Below, one piece after another: positions 1 to 7,865 of a stretch of DNA of 45,787 nt; position 1 is the first letter of the stretch, and each line of letters begins with the position of its first letter. Below the pieces are notes generated by a model, which saw only the letters and a program-made list of their open reading frames with translations, was not told where the DNA came from and did not search any database. Position numbers and translations under genes: made by a program. This DNA is from Micromonospora inaquosa (GTDB lineage: Bacteria; Actinomycetota; Actinomycetes; Mycobacteriales; Micromonosporaceae), in contig NZ_QGSZ01000364.1 in the NCBI RefSeq assembly GCF_003857055.1, positions 1-45,787 on the forward strand, given 5' to 3'.

Positions 1-694
<694 letters not shown>

Positions 695-698
<4 letters not shown>

Positions 699-1465
699 GA
701 CAGTACGAGGGCGGTGGCGGCGATGGAGGCCGCCAACACCGGCACGGTCGCCGCGACCAGCCACTGACCGGCGCTCGCCGCACCCTCGCCCTGCCACACC
801 GCGGGCATCCGCCCGGTGTAACCCCTGGACAGCATCGCCAGGTAGACCCGCTCGCCGCGCTCGAAGGCGCGCAGGAACAACGCCCCGATCCCGGCGGCGA
901 AGCCGCGCAGCTGCCACAGGAAGCGCGGGTCGTCACCCCGGGAGATCCGGGCCACCCGCATCCGCCGCGCCTCGCCCACCAGCACGTCCAGGTAGCGCAG
1001 CATGAACGTGGCGATCTGGGTGAGGACCTGGGGGCAGTGCAGCCGGTCCAGCCCCACGATCAGGTCCCGGGTGGTGGTGGTCGCGGCGAGCAGCAGCGAG
1101 GCGAGCACCCCCAGGGTGCCCTTGGCCAGGATGTTCCACGCGCCGTGCAGCCCGTCCTCGGACAAGCGCAGGCCCAGCACCTCGACCCGGTCGCCGGTGC
1201 CGAGGAACGGCAGGGCCACGGCGAACAGCACGAACGGCAGCTCGATCAACGCTCGGCTGAGCAACCACCGTGGTCCCACCCGGGCCAGCGCCGCCACCGC
1301 CGCCACCAGCACGGCGTACGCGCCGAAGGCCCAGAACGCCTCACGCGGGGTGGCCACCACGGCGATGGTGAAGACCACCATCGCCGCGATCTTGACCTCG
1401 GGCGGGAGCCGGTGCACCGGCGAGTCCGACTCGCGGTACAGCACGTGCCCGTGACCGGCCCCCAT
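695..1465 (-). CDS. cbiQ: ECF transporter transmembrane subunit CbiQ
   Basis: T-component of the metal importer, linking the ATPase to the substrate-binding membrane protein. The 256-residue protein has about five or six hydrophobic segments. A conserved cytoplasmic part around residues 160-185 includes RRMRVARISRGDDP, and a second coupling motif follows near residue 215 (ERVYLAMLSRGYTG, the usual AxxxRG box). The N-terminal region (YRESDSPVHRLPPEVKI) with the DSPxHRLxPxxK pattern is characteristic of CbiQ. It starts 14 bases after the PDGLE gene and overlaps cbiO by four bases. Length is normal for the family. Confidence 0.95.
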
Positions 1466-1479
1466 TCGCGTACCCCTGC

Positions 1480-1896
1480 TCAGCTGGCCGTGCCGGCGCG
1501 CGACGTCGCCGCGTCATCCTCGGCGGGCGTGGGCGTCGCCACGTCACCGTCGGTCGGCGTGCTGCCTCGACGGCGCAGCAGCCAGAACCCGCCAGCCCCG
1601 ATCGCGAAGGTGACCAGCACCCCGAGCACCCCGGACAGGCCGGTGGAGACGAAGCTGTTCCGCACGCCCCGCACGCCGTAGTCGGCGAGTGGGCCGTCGG
1701 CCAACTCGTGGTCGCGGGCCTGCTGGGCCGGGCAGCTTCCCTCGACGATGTTGTCGTCGGCGTCGACCGTGCAGCCCTTGAGCAGGGACGAATCCAGCCC
1801 ATCCGGGTGGGACGAGGCGTAGTTGCTCACCACCCCGGCGAGCAGCAGGGCGACCAGCAGGCCGCCGGCCAGGAAGGCCCAGGATCGGTTCTTCAT
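1480..1896 (-). CDS. PDGLE-domain subunit of the metal ECF importer (CbiN/NikN-like)
   Basis: Small auxiliary membrane subunit that works with the CbiM/NikM protein in nickel or cobalt uptake. The 138-residue protein has one hydrophobic segment at about residues 7-26, an external loop that begins with HPDGLD (the PDGLE-type motif) and later contains LADYGV, and a second membrane segment at about 88-108, followed by a basic RRR stop-transfer and a polar tail. This is the two-helix topology of CbiN and NikN. A short extra-cytoplasmic insert carries two cysteines (KGCTVDADDNIVEGSC), which might pair. The start overlaps the cbiM stop by four bases. PDGLE proteins occur with both metals, so the domain alone does not decide the substrate. 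Confidence 0.88.
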   Translation of the reverse strand: MKNRSWAFLAGGLLVALLLAGVVSNYASSHPDGLDSSLLKGCTVDADDNIVEGSCPAQQARDHELADGPLADYGVRGVRNSFVSTGLSGVLGVLVTFAIGAGGFWLLRRRGSTPTDGDVATPTPAEDDAATSRAGTAS

Positions 1897-2594
1897 CGGA
1901 CACCTCCGGCGACCGGGACGAGGGGAGCGGCGGGCGCGCGCAGGGAACGCAGCGCGTACACCAGGTCGGGGCGGACCTTCGCGACGGTGAGCACGGTGGT
2001 CGCGGTGATCAGGCCCTCACCGATGCCGATCAGCAGGTGGACGCCGGCCATCGTGCCGGCCAGCCCGGCCAGGTTGCCGCCCAGGTCGGTGGTGCCGCCG
2101 AGCCAGTACTGCAGGACGAAGCCCTGCGACGCCACGACCACGCTGAGCATCGCCGCGACGAACGCGGTCACGGCCAGGCCGGCCCGCGTGCGGGGCAGCA
2201 CCCGCAACAGCAGCGCGATCAGCGCGTACGCCGCAGCGGTGCCGAGCAACGCCATGTTCGTGATGTTGAGGCCGAGCATCGCCACGCCGCCATCGCCGAA
2301 GATCAGTGCCTGCACGACCAGCACCACGGCCACGCAGAGCGCGCCGACCCACGGGCCGACCAGCATGGCGGCGAGTGCGCCACCGAGCAGGTGGCCACTG
2401 ACACCGGCCGTGAAGATCGGGAAGTTGAGCATCTGGACGGCGAAGATGAACGCCGCCACCAGGCCGGCCATCGGGGCCAGCCGGTCGTCCAGGTCGCGCC
2501 GGCCGCGTAGAACGCAGACGGTGAGCGCGGCCAGAGCGAGCGCAGCGAAGATCGCTGCCACGGGACCGTCGATGATCCCGTTCGAGATGTGCAT
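1893..2594 (-). CDS. cbiM: ECF metal importer substrate-binding membrane protein CbiM/NikM
   Basis: S-component that binds the metal. In CbiM/NikM the extreme N-terminus (Met, then His at position 2) forms part of the metal site. I therefore place the start at ATG 2594, giving MHISNGIIDGP, rather than at the in-frame GTG 2621, which would bury this motif behind nine residues. About seven hydrophobic segments follow, with conserved MLNFPIFTAGVSGHLLGG (His ligand) and GVHLLIGIGEGLITA. Length about 233 residues, normal. First gene of the operon, behind a Nur-box-like palindrome at 2678-2694. No cobalamin riboswitch is visible in the short leader. Confidence 0.92.
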   Translation of the reverse strand: MHISNGIIDGPVAAIFAALALAALTVCVLRGRRDLDDRLAPMAGLVAAFIFAVQMLNFPIFTAGVSGHLLGGALAAMLVGPWVGALCVAVVLVVQALIFGDGGVAMLGLNITNMALLGTAAAYALIALLLRVLPRTRAGLAVTAFVAAMLSVVVASQGFVLQYWLGGTTDLGGNLAGLAGTMAGVHLLIGIGEGLITATTVLTVAKVRPDLVYALRSLRAPAAPLVPVAGGVR

Positions 2595-2674
2595 CGCCAG
2601 TGTCTGCACGCGACCTCCCACGCCTTAGCGGACCCGACCGGGCCGGCATGGCTCAGCCTATTTCCCAAGCATCG

Positions 2675-2697
2675 TTATTGCCAGACTCTGGCAACAA
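2675..2697. promoter_or_regulatory. Nur-box-like operator upstream of the metal importer operon
   Basis: TTGCCAGACTCTGGCAA at 2678-2694 is a perfect 17-bp palindrome (8-bp arms, one central base), and it extends with one mismatch to 2675-2697. It fits the published Streptomyces Nur box pattern tTGCaa-N5-ttGCAA in its TTGC and GCAA ends. Nur is a nickel-responsive Fur-family repressor of nickel uptake genes. The site lies about 80-100 bases before the cbiM start, where a promoter would be. The match is seen; binding by Nur is inferred. Confidence 0.6.
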
Positions 2698-2836
2698 GGC
2701 ATGGGCTTGATCACCTTTCCAGGTCAGGCTGCGCCGGCCCGCCGTCTCGCCCCCGCCGCGCCTCACCGCTCACGCGTCGCGCACACCGACGCGTCTCGGC
2801 GGCCGCGCCCCGCGCCACGGCGGTAGGGTCAGGCCC

Positions 2837-3313
2837 ATGACCGCGCCCGACCGCCTCTCCCCCGGTGACCCCGCCCCCGAGTTCACCCTCGGCACCGACA
2901 CCGGCGACCAGCTCTCCCTCAGCGACCTGCGAGGCCGCAAGGTCGTCCTGTACGCCTACCCGGCCGCGATGACCCCCGGCTGCACCAAGCAGGCCTGCGA
3001 CTTCCGCGACTCGCTCGCCTCCCTCCAGGCCGCCGGCTACGAGGTCGTCGGCATCTCCCCGGACAAGCCGGAGAAGCTGGCGAAGTTCCGCGAGCGCGAC
3101 GCGATCACCTTCCCGCTGGTGTCGGACCCGGACAAGGCGGTGCTGATCGCGTACGGCGCGTACGGCGAGAAGCAGTCGTACGGCAAGACCGTCACCGGCG
3201 TGATCCGCTCGACCTTCGTGATCGACGCCGACGGCAAGATCGAACGCGCGCTCTACAACGTCAAGGCCACCGGGCACGTAGCCAAGCTCCGCCGCGACCT
3301 CGGCCTGGACTGA
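2837..3313 (+). CDS. bcp: Thioredoxin-dependent peroxiredoxin, Bcp/PrxQ type
   Basis: Cytoplasmic peroxidase reducing H2O2 and organic hydroperoxides with electrons from thioredoxin. The 158-residue protein has the AhpC/TSA thioredoxin-like fold. The peroxidatic cysteine is Cys49 in MTPGCTKQAC and the resolving cysteine is Cys54, five residues later, which is the PrxQ arrangement with an intramolecular disulfide. The partner arginine is in TGVIRSTFVID near residue 125. ATG 2837 is the start; no upstream in-frame alternative looks better. It is followed after 30 bases by the HNH gene on the same strand. No sign of transfer. Confidence 0.95.
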   Translation: MTAPDRLSPGDPAPEFTLGTDTGDQLSLSDLRGRKVVLYAYPAAMTPGCTKQACDFRDSLASLQAAGYEVVGISPDKPEKLAKFRERDAITFPLVSDPDKAVLIAYGAYGEKQSYGKTVTGVIRSTFVIDADGKIERALYNVKATGHVAKLRRDLGLD

Positions 3314-3343
3314 TCTGTCGTACCGGTTCGCTACGGTCCGTCA

Positions 3344-4276
3344 GTGGTTCGATACAAGTACACGCCCGAAGCGCTGGCCGCCGCTGCCGCCGCCGCCGCC
3401 GCCCGCAACATCACCGAGGTGATGCGGTTGCTCGGCGTACGCGTCAGCGGTGGCTCGCACGCGCACATCAGCCGGCAGCTCAAGCGGTTCGGCATCGACA
3501 CGTCACACTTCGCCAGGCAGGCACACAACAAGGGTCGCAGTGGTCAACGGCGCACCACCTCGGCACAGCTTCTGGTGGTGCTGCCCGAAGGGTCCCGCCG
3601 GACGCCGGGCGTGCGGTTGAAGTGGGCGCTGGGCACCGTCGGCGTGCCGGAGGAGTGCGAGGGGTGTGGGATCGGGCCGGTGTGGCGAGGCGCGTCACTC
3701 ATCCTGCACGTCGACCACATCAACGGGGACTTCCTCGACAACCGGCCACCGAATCTTCGGCTCCTCTGCCCGAACTGCCACAGCCAGACCGCCACCTACG
3801 CCGGCCGGCGGAACCGGGCTCGTGACCTCACCGTTCCCATCGGAACGGAGACCGGCGGCGGGGAGCACTCGTACGAGGCAGCCGGTTCCGATCGCAGACC
3901 AGCAGCGCGAGAAGAGCTCGTCGACCTGTTCGGTCGGGTCGACGCGCAACAGATGACGGCCCTTGATGCGGCAGGACACCTGGGCTGTCGCCCGGCATAC
4001 CTGTACAAGGTCCGGCGCAGGCTCGAGCAGGAAGGCGTGCTGACACCGCGTCCGGACCGCCGCTGGCGTTCCAGGGCTCATCGCGACGTGGTGATCGAAC
4101 AGGCGCTGGCCAATCCGGATGCTGGACCGAAACGGCTGTCGGGGATCCTCCGCAACCTGCCTGGCGGGGCATGCACGGTGAGTCATGGCACGGTCTCGGC
4201 CATTCTCAAGGAGGCCGGGCTCAACACCGTCGGAGCCAGACACTCTAGACTCAGGGAGTTGGCGGGAGTGGCGTAA
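3344..4276 (+). CDS. HNH nuclease-domain protein ending inside the tRNA-Leu gene
   Basis: The 310-residue protein starts at GTG 3344. A poly-alanine stretch (residues 11-20) leads into a helix-turn-helix-like part (NITEVMRLLGV) that resembles DNA-binding heads of HNH proteins. The HNH core is complete: CEGC (105-108), LHVDHINGDFLDNRPPNLRLL (121-141) and CPNCH (142-146), so it should bind a metal and zinc and could nick DNA. A further region of about 150 residues contains two helix-turn-helix-like segments (DAAGHLGCRPAYLYKVRRRLE; SHGTVSAILKEAGL). The last five codons and the TAA stop lie within the tRNA-Leu gene (4262-4276). Function is unknown; it may be a solitary homing-type or defence-type nuclease. 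Confidence 0.8.
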   Translation: MVRYKYTPEALAAAAAAAAARNITEVMRLLGVRVSGGSHAHISRQLKRFGIDTSHFARQAHNKGRSGQRRTTSAQLLVVLPEGSRRTPGVRLKWALGTVGVPEECEGCGIGPVWRGASLILHVDHINGDFLDNRPPNLRLLCPNCHSQTATYAGRRNRARDLTVPIGTETGGGEHSYEAAGSDRRPAAREELVDLFGRVDAQQMTALDAAGHLGCRPAYLYKVRRRLEQEGVLTPRPDRRWRSRAHRDVVIEQALANPDAGPKRLSGILRNLPGGACTVSHGTVSAILKEAGLNTVGARHSRLRELAGVA

Positions 4277-4344
4277 CGGCAGCCGCGCAGGTCTTAGGAA
4301 CCTGTATCCGGAAGGATGTGGGGGTTCGAATCCCCTCTCCCGCA
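4262..4344 (+). tRNA. tRNA-Leu (anticodon TAG)
   Basis: The acceptor stem pairs GCGGGAG (4262-4268) with CTCCCGC (4337-4343), with discriminator A at 4344. CCA is not encoded. The D arm is followed by an anticodon stem (GCAGGT/ACCTGT) with loop CTTAGGA, giving anticodon TAG for CUA and related leucine codons. A long variable arm (CCGGAAGG region) shows class II structure, as expected for leucine. The T arm is GGGGGTTCGAATCCCC. The 5' end overlaps the 3' end of the HNH gene by 15 bases, so a transcript of that gene would also include the tRNA. Confidence 0.95.
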
Positions 4345-4426
4345 CAGGGCACCGCACACCACATGCCGAACGGCGGCTGTTGGGCGCGTCACTGTCGCGG
4401 GTCGCGGCACTGGTCGTCGCGTCAGG

Positions 4427-4963
4427 ATGGCGAGCGTGAGTCTGCGCTTCGTCCTCGACCCCGACCTGACCCCGCAGCTACGCGCCGAGATCGTGGAGCT
4501 CTGGGTGGACGTCAGCAACGCTGGCGGCGCGGTCGGTTTCGTGCCACCGGTCAGCACCACCGACGTGCACGTCATCGCCGATCCGACCTTCGCCGGCATC
4601 GTCGACGGACCGGACCGGCTGCTGGTCGGCTACTCCGGCGACCGACTGGTGGCCATGTTGATCTTCAACGACAACCGCTTCCCACTCAAGGCGCACTGGT
4701 GTGTGTTGAAGCGGGTGATGGTCCACCCGGACACCCAGGGCACCGGCTACGGCTCGGCGCTGATGGTGGAGGCCGCCCGGTTGGGCAGGGCGTTCGGCCA
4801 CGAGGCGCTGCACGTCACGGTGCGCGACGGGCTGGGGTTGGACAAGTTCTACGGCCGGCTCGGTTATCGGGAGATCGGCCGGCTGCCGGGCGCGTTGCGG
4901 GTGGCCCCCGATGACGACCGGGACGAGATTCTGATGTGGCTCGATCTGACGGACGCCGACTGA
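4427..4963 (+). CDS. GNAT-family N-acetyltransferase
   Basis: Predicted acetyl-CoA-dependent N-acetyltransferase; the acceptor is unknown. From ATG 4427 it is 178 residues. An upstream extension to 4316 would be read out of the tRNA and is rejected. The acetyl-CoA motif A is visible as CVLKRVMVHPDTQGTGYGSALM (about residues 93-114), with the QxxGxGxA-type pyrophosphate loop QGTGYGSA. The later LGLDKFYGRLGYREIG stretch is the usual motif B with the conserved Tyr. A GTG at 4436 is an alternative start. Neighbours do not suggest a pathway. Confidence 0.85.
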   Translation: MASVSLRFVLDPDLTPQLRAEIVELWVDVSNAGGAVGFVPPVSTTDVHVIADPTFAGIVDGPDRLLVGYSGDRLVAMLIFNDNRFPLKAHWCVLKRVMVHPDTQGTGYGSALMVEAARLGRAFGHEALHVTVRDGLGLDKFYGRLGYREIGRLPGALRVAPDDDRDEILMWLDLTDAD

Positions 4964-4967
4964 GCGG

Positions 4968-5957
4968 TCAGCCCGCACACCACCGCGCGTTTGCCCGGGC
5001 CGAACTGGTGGTCGGCGCGTTGGTGGCCGGCGCGCTCGCCCTCGCCACCTCGACCGGGCGACGAGTCGGCGTCGGCGTGGCGGTGGGCCGGTTGCCCGGC
5101 GGCCGGGTCGACGCGGACGGACGTCGGGTGGACGCCCCGCCGCCAGGTGCGTACATCCGGACGGTGCTGTTCTGCACCTGGCCCGGTGCCATCCGGATGC
5201 CGCCGACGGTGACCCGGTTGTCGTACACGTCGCTGATCCGGACGTTGAACGGACCCGGCCCGGCGCCGGAGGCGATCAGCCAGTAGTTGTAGTCCTGCCG
5301 GGCGGCCGACTGCCAGGGACCGCTGTCACCCTGCCGGATTTCGACGGACCGTAGCGGGTTGCCGTGGTTGCCGACCCGGACGGCGAACCACCACTGCGAC
5401 GAGCCCTCCTTGATCCGGAAGGTGAGTGGTCCGGGCAGCGGCGGGTTGACGACCGCGCGGTAGGTGACCGGAACGAGGCCCTGGACCGGGTCGGCGATCC
5501 GGGCGAACGCCTCGCGGGACAGGTCGAGGTGCCCGGGTTCGCACTCCGGGCACTGGTCCATGATGAGCACCCGGACGGTGCCCTTCGGGCCGATCACGTC
5601 GAGGAATCCGCCGCAGGCGGCTCCGGCGGAGTATTCCGTCGGACCGAGCGCGACGTAGAGCCGGTTGGCCGGGGCGGCCGGGTTCGAGCAGTTGCCGCCG
5701 GCGCCCTTGGAGTCGTAGAAGGTGGCCTTGCCGGTGTGCGCGGCGGTGCCGGTGGGTGGCGCGGCGGCGAGCGTCCGGCCGGCGGCGCAGGCCGGGGTGG
5801 AGCCGGAGCGCAGGGTGAGGGTGAGCCCGAGCGCGGCCGCGAGGACGGTGACGCCGGTGGCGACCAGCCAGGGCTTCGCGCCGGACGACGGCGCCGGCCG
5901 GTCCTCGGGGGGATGGTCCAGGTCGATGGTGATGTCGACAGCGCTTCCGTCCGGCAC
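4968..5957 (-). CDS. Membrane-anchored bacterial expansin (DPBB + CBM63-like)
   Basis: Wall-loosening protein that acts on polysaccharide without hydrolysing it. The 329-residue product (GTG start) has a cytoplasmic N-terminus and one membrane segment at about 30-49. A double-psi beta-barrel follows (about 75-170) with KATFYDSKGAGGNC and VLIMDQCPEC, and with GHLDLS, whose Asp145 matches the catalytic-type Asp of EXLX1 expansins. A second domain (about 175-270) with aromatic residues (SSQWWFAVRV, YNYWLIASGAG) matches the CBM63-like domain that binds cellulose or peptidoglycan. A Pro/Thr/Arg-rich tail of about 60 residues is extra and may be a wall linker. It stands alone between two unrelated genes. 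Confidence 0.9.
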   Translation of the reverse strand: MPDGSAVDITIDLDHPPEDRPAPSSGAKPWLVATGVTVLAAALGLTLTLRSGSTPACAAGRTLAAAPPTGTAAHTGKATFYDSKGAGGNCSNPAAPANRLYVALGPTEYSAGAACGGFLDVIGPKGTVRVLIMDQCPECEPGHLDLSREAFARIADPVQGLVPVTYRAVVNPPLPGPLTFRIKEGSSQWWFAVRVGNHGNPLRSVEIRQGDSGPWQSAARQDYNYWLIASGAGPGPFNVRISDVYDNRVTVGGIRMAPGQVQNSTVRMYAPGGGASTRRPSASTRPPGNRPTATPTPTRRPVEVARASAPATNAPTTSSARANARWCAG

Positions 5958-5998
5958 GAGGGCGATGCTGCCGGACTCGGGCGCGTGCCGACAAGCGG

Positions 5999-6015
5999 GC
6001 TAAGCCAAAGCTAAG
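5999..6015. promoter_or_regulatory. Direct repeat GCTAAG, 11-bp period, upstream of expansin
   Basis: GCTAAG occurs at 5999-6004 and 6010-6015 (on the minus strand CTTAGC-N5-CTTAGC). An 11-bp period is the spacing usual for OmpR/PhoB-family response regulators. It lies about 40-60 bases before the expansin GTG at 5957, a position that suits a promoter element. No matching regulator gene is in the window. Confidence 0.35.
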
Positions 6016-6068
6016 ACAGCATCGACGGACGGTGATGAGGGGGTGCCAATTGCGGGTGGGCGACGCGG

Positions 6069-6887
6069 TCAGGGCGCGACGACGACCGGGGCGTCCACGG
6101 CGAGGGGTCCACTGTCGAGCGGCACCAGGTTCAGTCCGAAGAGGAGCTTCTGCTTGATGTTGCGGTGCCGCCCGAGGGTGCGCAGCGGCTCTTTCGTGCG
6201 TACCCCGGTCTCCTGGTCGGTGGTGGTCACCACGCAGCGGTCGCACGGTCCCGCGGCCCGGAACAACCGGTCGCCGATGCGCAAAGGCAGACCGACCCAG
6301 TCGTCCTCGGCCCAGGCCGGCGCACCGCCGACCACCAGGTTGGGTCGGAACCGGGTCATCGGCACCGGTTCCTCGCCCGCCTCGGCCAGCCAGTCGTTGA
6401 GGGCGTCGAGGGAGGCGGCGTTGGCCAGCAGCAGCGGGTAGGCGTCGGCGAAACTGACCTGGTCACCGGTGTCGTGTTCGCTGGTCCCGGCGGCCCGTTG
6501 GCGGGTCGGCTGGGCCAGCCAGACCAGCCGGACCGGTCGGCCGAGCAGGGCGCCGAGCCAGTCGTCGGCCGATTGGCCGGCCGGTAGCGCGGGGACCGAG
6601 AACTTGCGGCTGCGAAAAACTCGCACCGCGACCGGTTCGCCGCCGGCCGGTTCCGGCACGTCGAGGTCGGGTTGCCCGTCGGCGCGCAGCGTGAGGCCCC
6701 CGGGGCGCACCGCGGCGTGCAGGCCGACGAGCCGGGTCGTTTCCCGCTGTGTCACGCCGACGCCGTCGGCGTCCACGACCATCCAGCGCCGGTCGCCGGC
6801 CAGGCCCCACTGGTGCACGAACGCCCCGTCGTGGTCGAGCCGGTGACAACCCTTGATGGGGTACGTGTGAATCGAGGTCAGCCGCAC
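6069..6887 (-). CDS. MOSC-domain protein, YcbX/mARC-like
   Basis: Probable molybdenum-cofactor-binding oxidoreductase of the YcbX/mARC group, which reduces N-hydroxylated compounds. From GTG 6887 it is 272 residues. An N-terminal MOSC_N beta-barrel (RLTSIHTYPIKGCHRL, then GLAGDRRWMVVD) is followed by a MOSC domain with FRPNLVVGG and AGPCDRCVVTTTDQETG, whose cysteine (GPCDRC) is the expected Mo-coordinating residue. The frame is open back to 7085, but that part overlaps the methyltransferase and looks non-coding. It ends without the ferredoxin domain of E. coli YcbX, so a separate electron donor is required. It begins four bases after the methyltransferase stop. Confidence 0.88.
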   Translation of the reverse strand: MRLTSIHTYPIKGCHRLDHDGAFVHQWGLAGDRRWMVVDADGVGVTQRETTRLVGLHAAVRPGGLTLRADGQPDLDVPEPAGGEPVAVRVFRSRKFSVPALPAGQSADDWLGALLGRPVRLVWLAQPTRQRAAGTSEHDTGDQVSFADAYPLLLANAASLDALNDWLAEAGEEPVPMTRFRPNLVVGGAPAWAEDDWVGLPLRIGDRLFRAAGPCDRCVVTTTDQETGVRTKEPLRTLGRHRNIKQKLLFGLNLVPLDSGPLAVDAPVVVAP

Positions 6888-6891
6888 CCGG

Positions 6892-7842
6892 TTACCATGC
6901 CACGCCGATCCCGTCGCCGGGGTACCAGTGCTTGGCCGGGCTCTCCCGGTAGGCGAGGAACCGCCGGCCGGTGCGTTCGGCGTGTTCGGCGAGCACGTTG
7001 GTGCTGGTGACGTTGTCGGTGAGCAGGATCGCGCCGGGGGCGAGCTTGGGCTGCACGGCGTCGAACTCACGCTTTTCGTGGGCACGGCTGTGGTCGCTGT
7101 CGTGCAGGAACAGGTCGACCGGGCGGTCCAGCGCGCCGATCGAGGCGATGGAGTCGCCGATCACCAGGTCGACGACCTCCGACCAGGGCGCGACCCGGGC
7201 GAGGTAGCCGGCCTCGGGGTTGATGTCCAGCGAGGTGACCCGGCCCGGGTGCCCGTCCTGCGCGTTGCGCAGCAGGGCGGATGCCAGGACGCAGGTGCCC
7301 AACCCCTTGTCGACGCCGGTTTCCACCACGTGTGCCGGGTGGGTGGCCCGGACGATCGCGTACCAGCCCACACGTCGGGCATAGCGGACTTTCTTGTCGG
7401 CGAGGCCGCGGCGGGCCGCTGCGGCGGTGGCCCGTTCGATGTGTTGGCGCAGCACGTCGTCGGACTCGATTTCGGCAACGTAGCCGCGGACCTGCTTTAC
7501 GGGGATGTCGCAGACGACGCTGACGAACCAGGTCAGGTGGTGGCGGCTCAGCTTGGTCAGCTCGTACGTGTAGTTGTGATGTTCACGGGAGGTGACCAGC
7601 CACCGGGCCGAGGCGCGCAGCACCCTGGCGTCGTGGCGGGCGACCCGGGCGAGCCGCTTGGGGAACGCGGCGACGGGTGCGAGCGGGGTACGGGCGATGG
7701 CTCGGCGGAGCTTCGTTGCGTCCACCGAAGGTTCATACCACTTCCTCGGGAACGCTGGCAGAGGGAAATGGCGGATGGTGCGCCGCCCGATTTGGAACCC
7801 ACGTCGCACGATGGTGGCCGGACGAGGGTACGCGATCAGCAA
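6892..7842 (-). CDS. Class I SAM-dependent methyltransferase
   Basis: The protein has up to 316 residues with a Methyltransf_24-like catalytic domain in its second half. The SAM-binding loop is HVVETGVDKGLGTCVLASAL (about 175-194). The acidic end of strand beta-2 is in VTSLDIN, and the LFLHDSDHS and AILLTDNV motifs are typical of O-methyltransferases related to cephalosporin hydroxylase and rhamnosyl methyltransferases. Start is uncertain: TTG 7842 gives the longest form and GTG 7809 (VRRGFQIG) is an alternative. The basic N-terminal region is of unknown role. It is transcribed with the MOSC gene and diverges from the LCP gene only 23 bases away. A role in envelope sugar methylation is possible but only inferred. 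Confidence 0.8.
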   Translation of the reverse strand: MLIAYPRPATIVRRGFQIGRRTIRHFPLPAFPRKWYEPSVDATKLRRAIARTPLAPVAAFPKRLARVARHDARVLRASARWLVTSREHHNYTYELTKLSRHHLTWFVSVVCDIPVKQVRGYVAEIESDDVLRQHIERATAAAARRGLADKKVRYARRVGWYAIVRATHPAHVVETGVDKGLGTCVLASALLRNAQDGHPGRVTSLDINPEAGYLARVAPWSEVVDLVIGDSIASIGALDRPVDLFLHDSDHSRAHEKREFDAVQPKLAPGAILLTDNVTSTNVLAEHAERTGRRFLAYRESPAKHWYPGDGIGVAW

Positions 7843-7865
7843 CCACGTTCAGTAGCATCGCGCCC

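Noticed and set aside
2595..2836. Cobalamin riboswitch upstream of the metal importer
   Set aside because: No B12-box-like sequence or multi-stem leader could be seen, and the distance from the palindrome to the start is only about 80 bases. A Nur-type operator explains the region better.
3344..4344. Integrated mobile element at tRNA-Leu
   Set aside because: There is no integrase, and I saw no second copy of the tRNA 3' end that would mark an attachment site. The overlap is at the 5' end of the tRNA, not the usual 3' site.
4968..5957. Endoglucanase (GH45) instead of expansin
   Set aside because: The barrel has the expansin Asp in GHLDLS, but I could not see the second catalytic Asp of GH45, and the CBM63-like second domain supports expansin.
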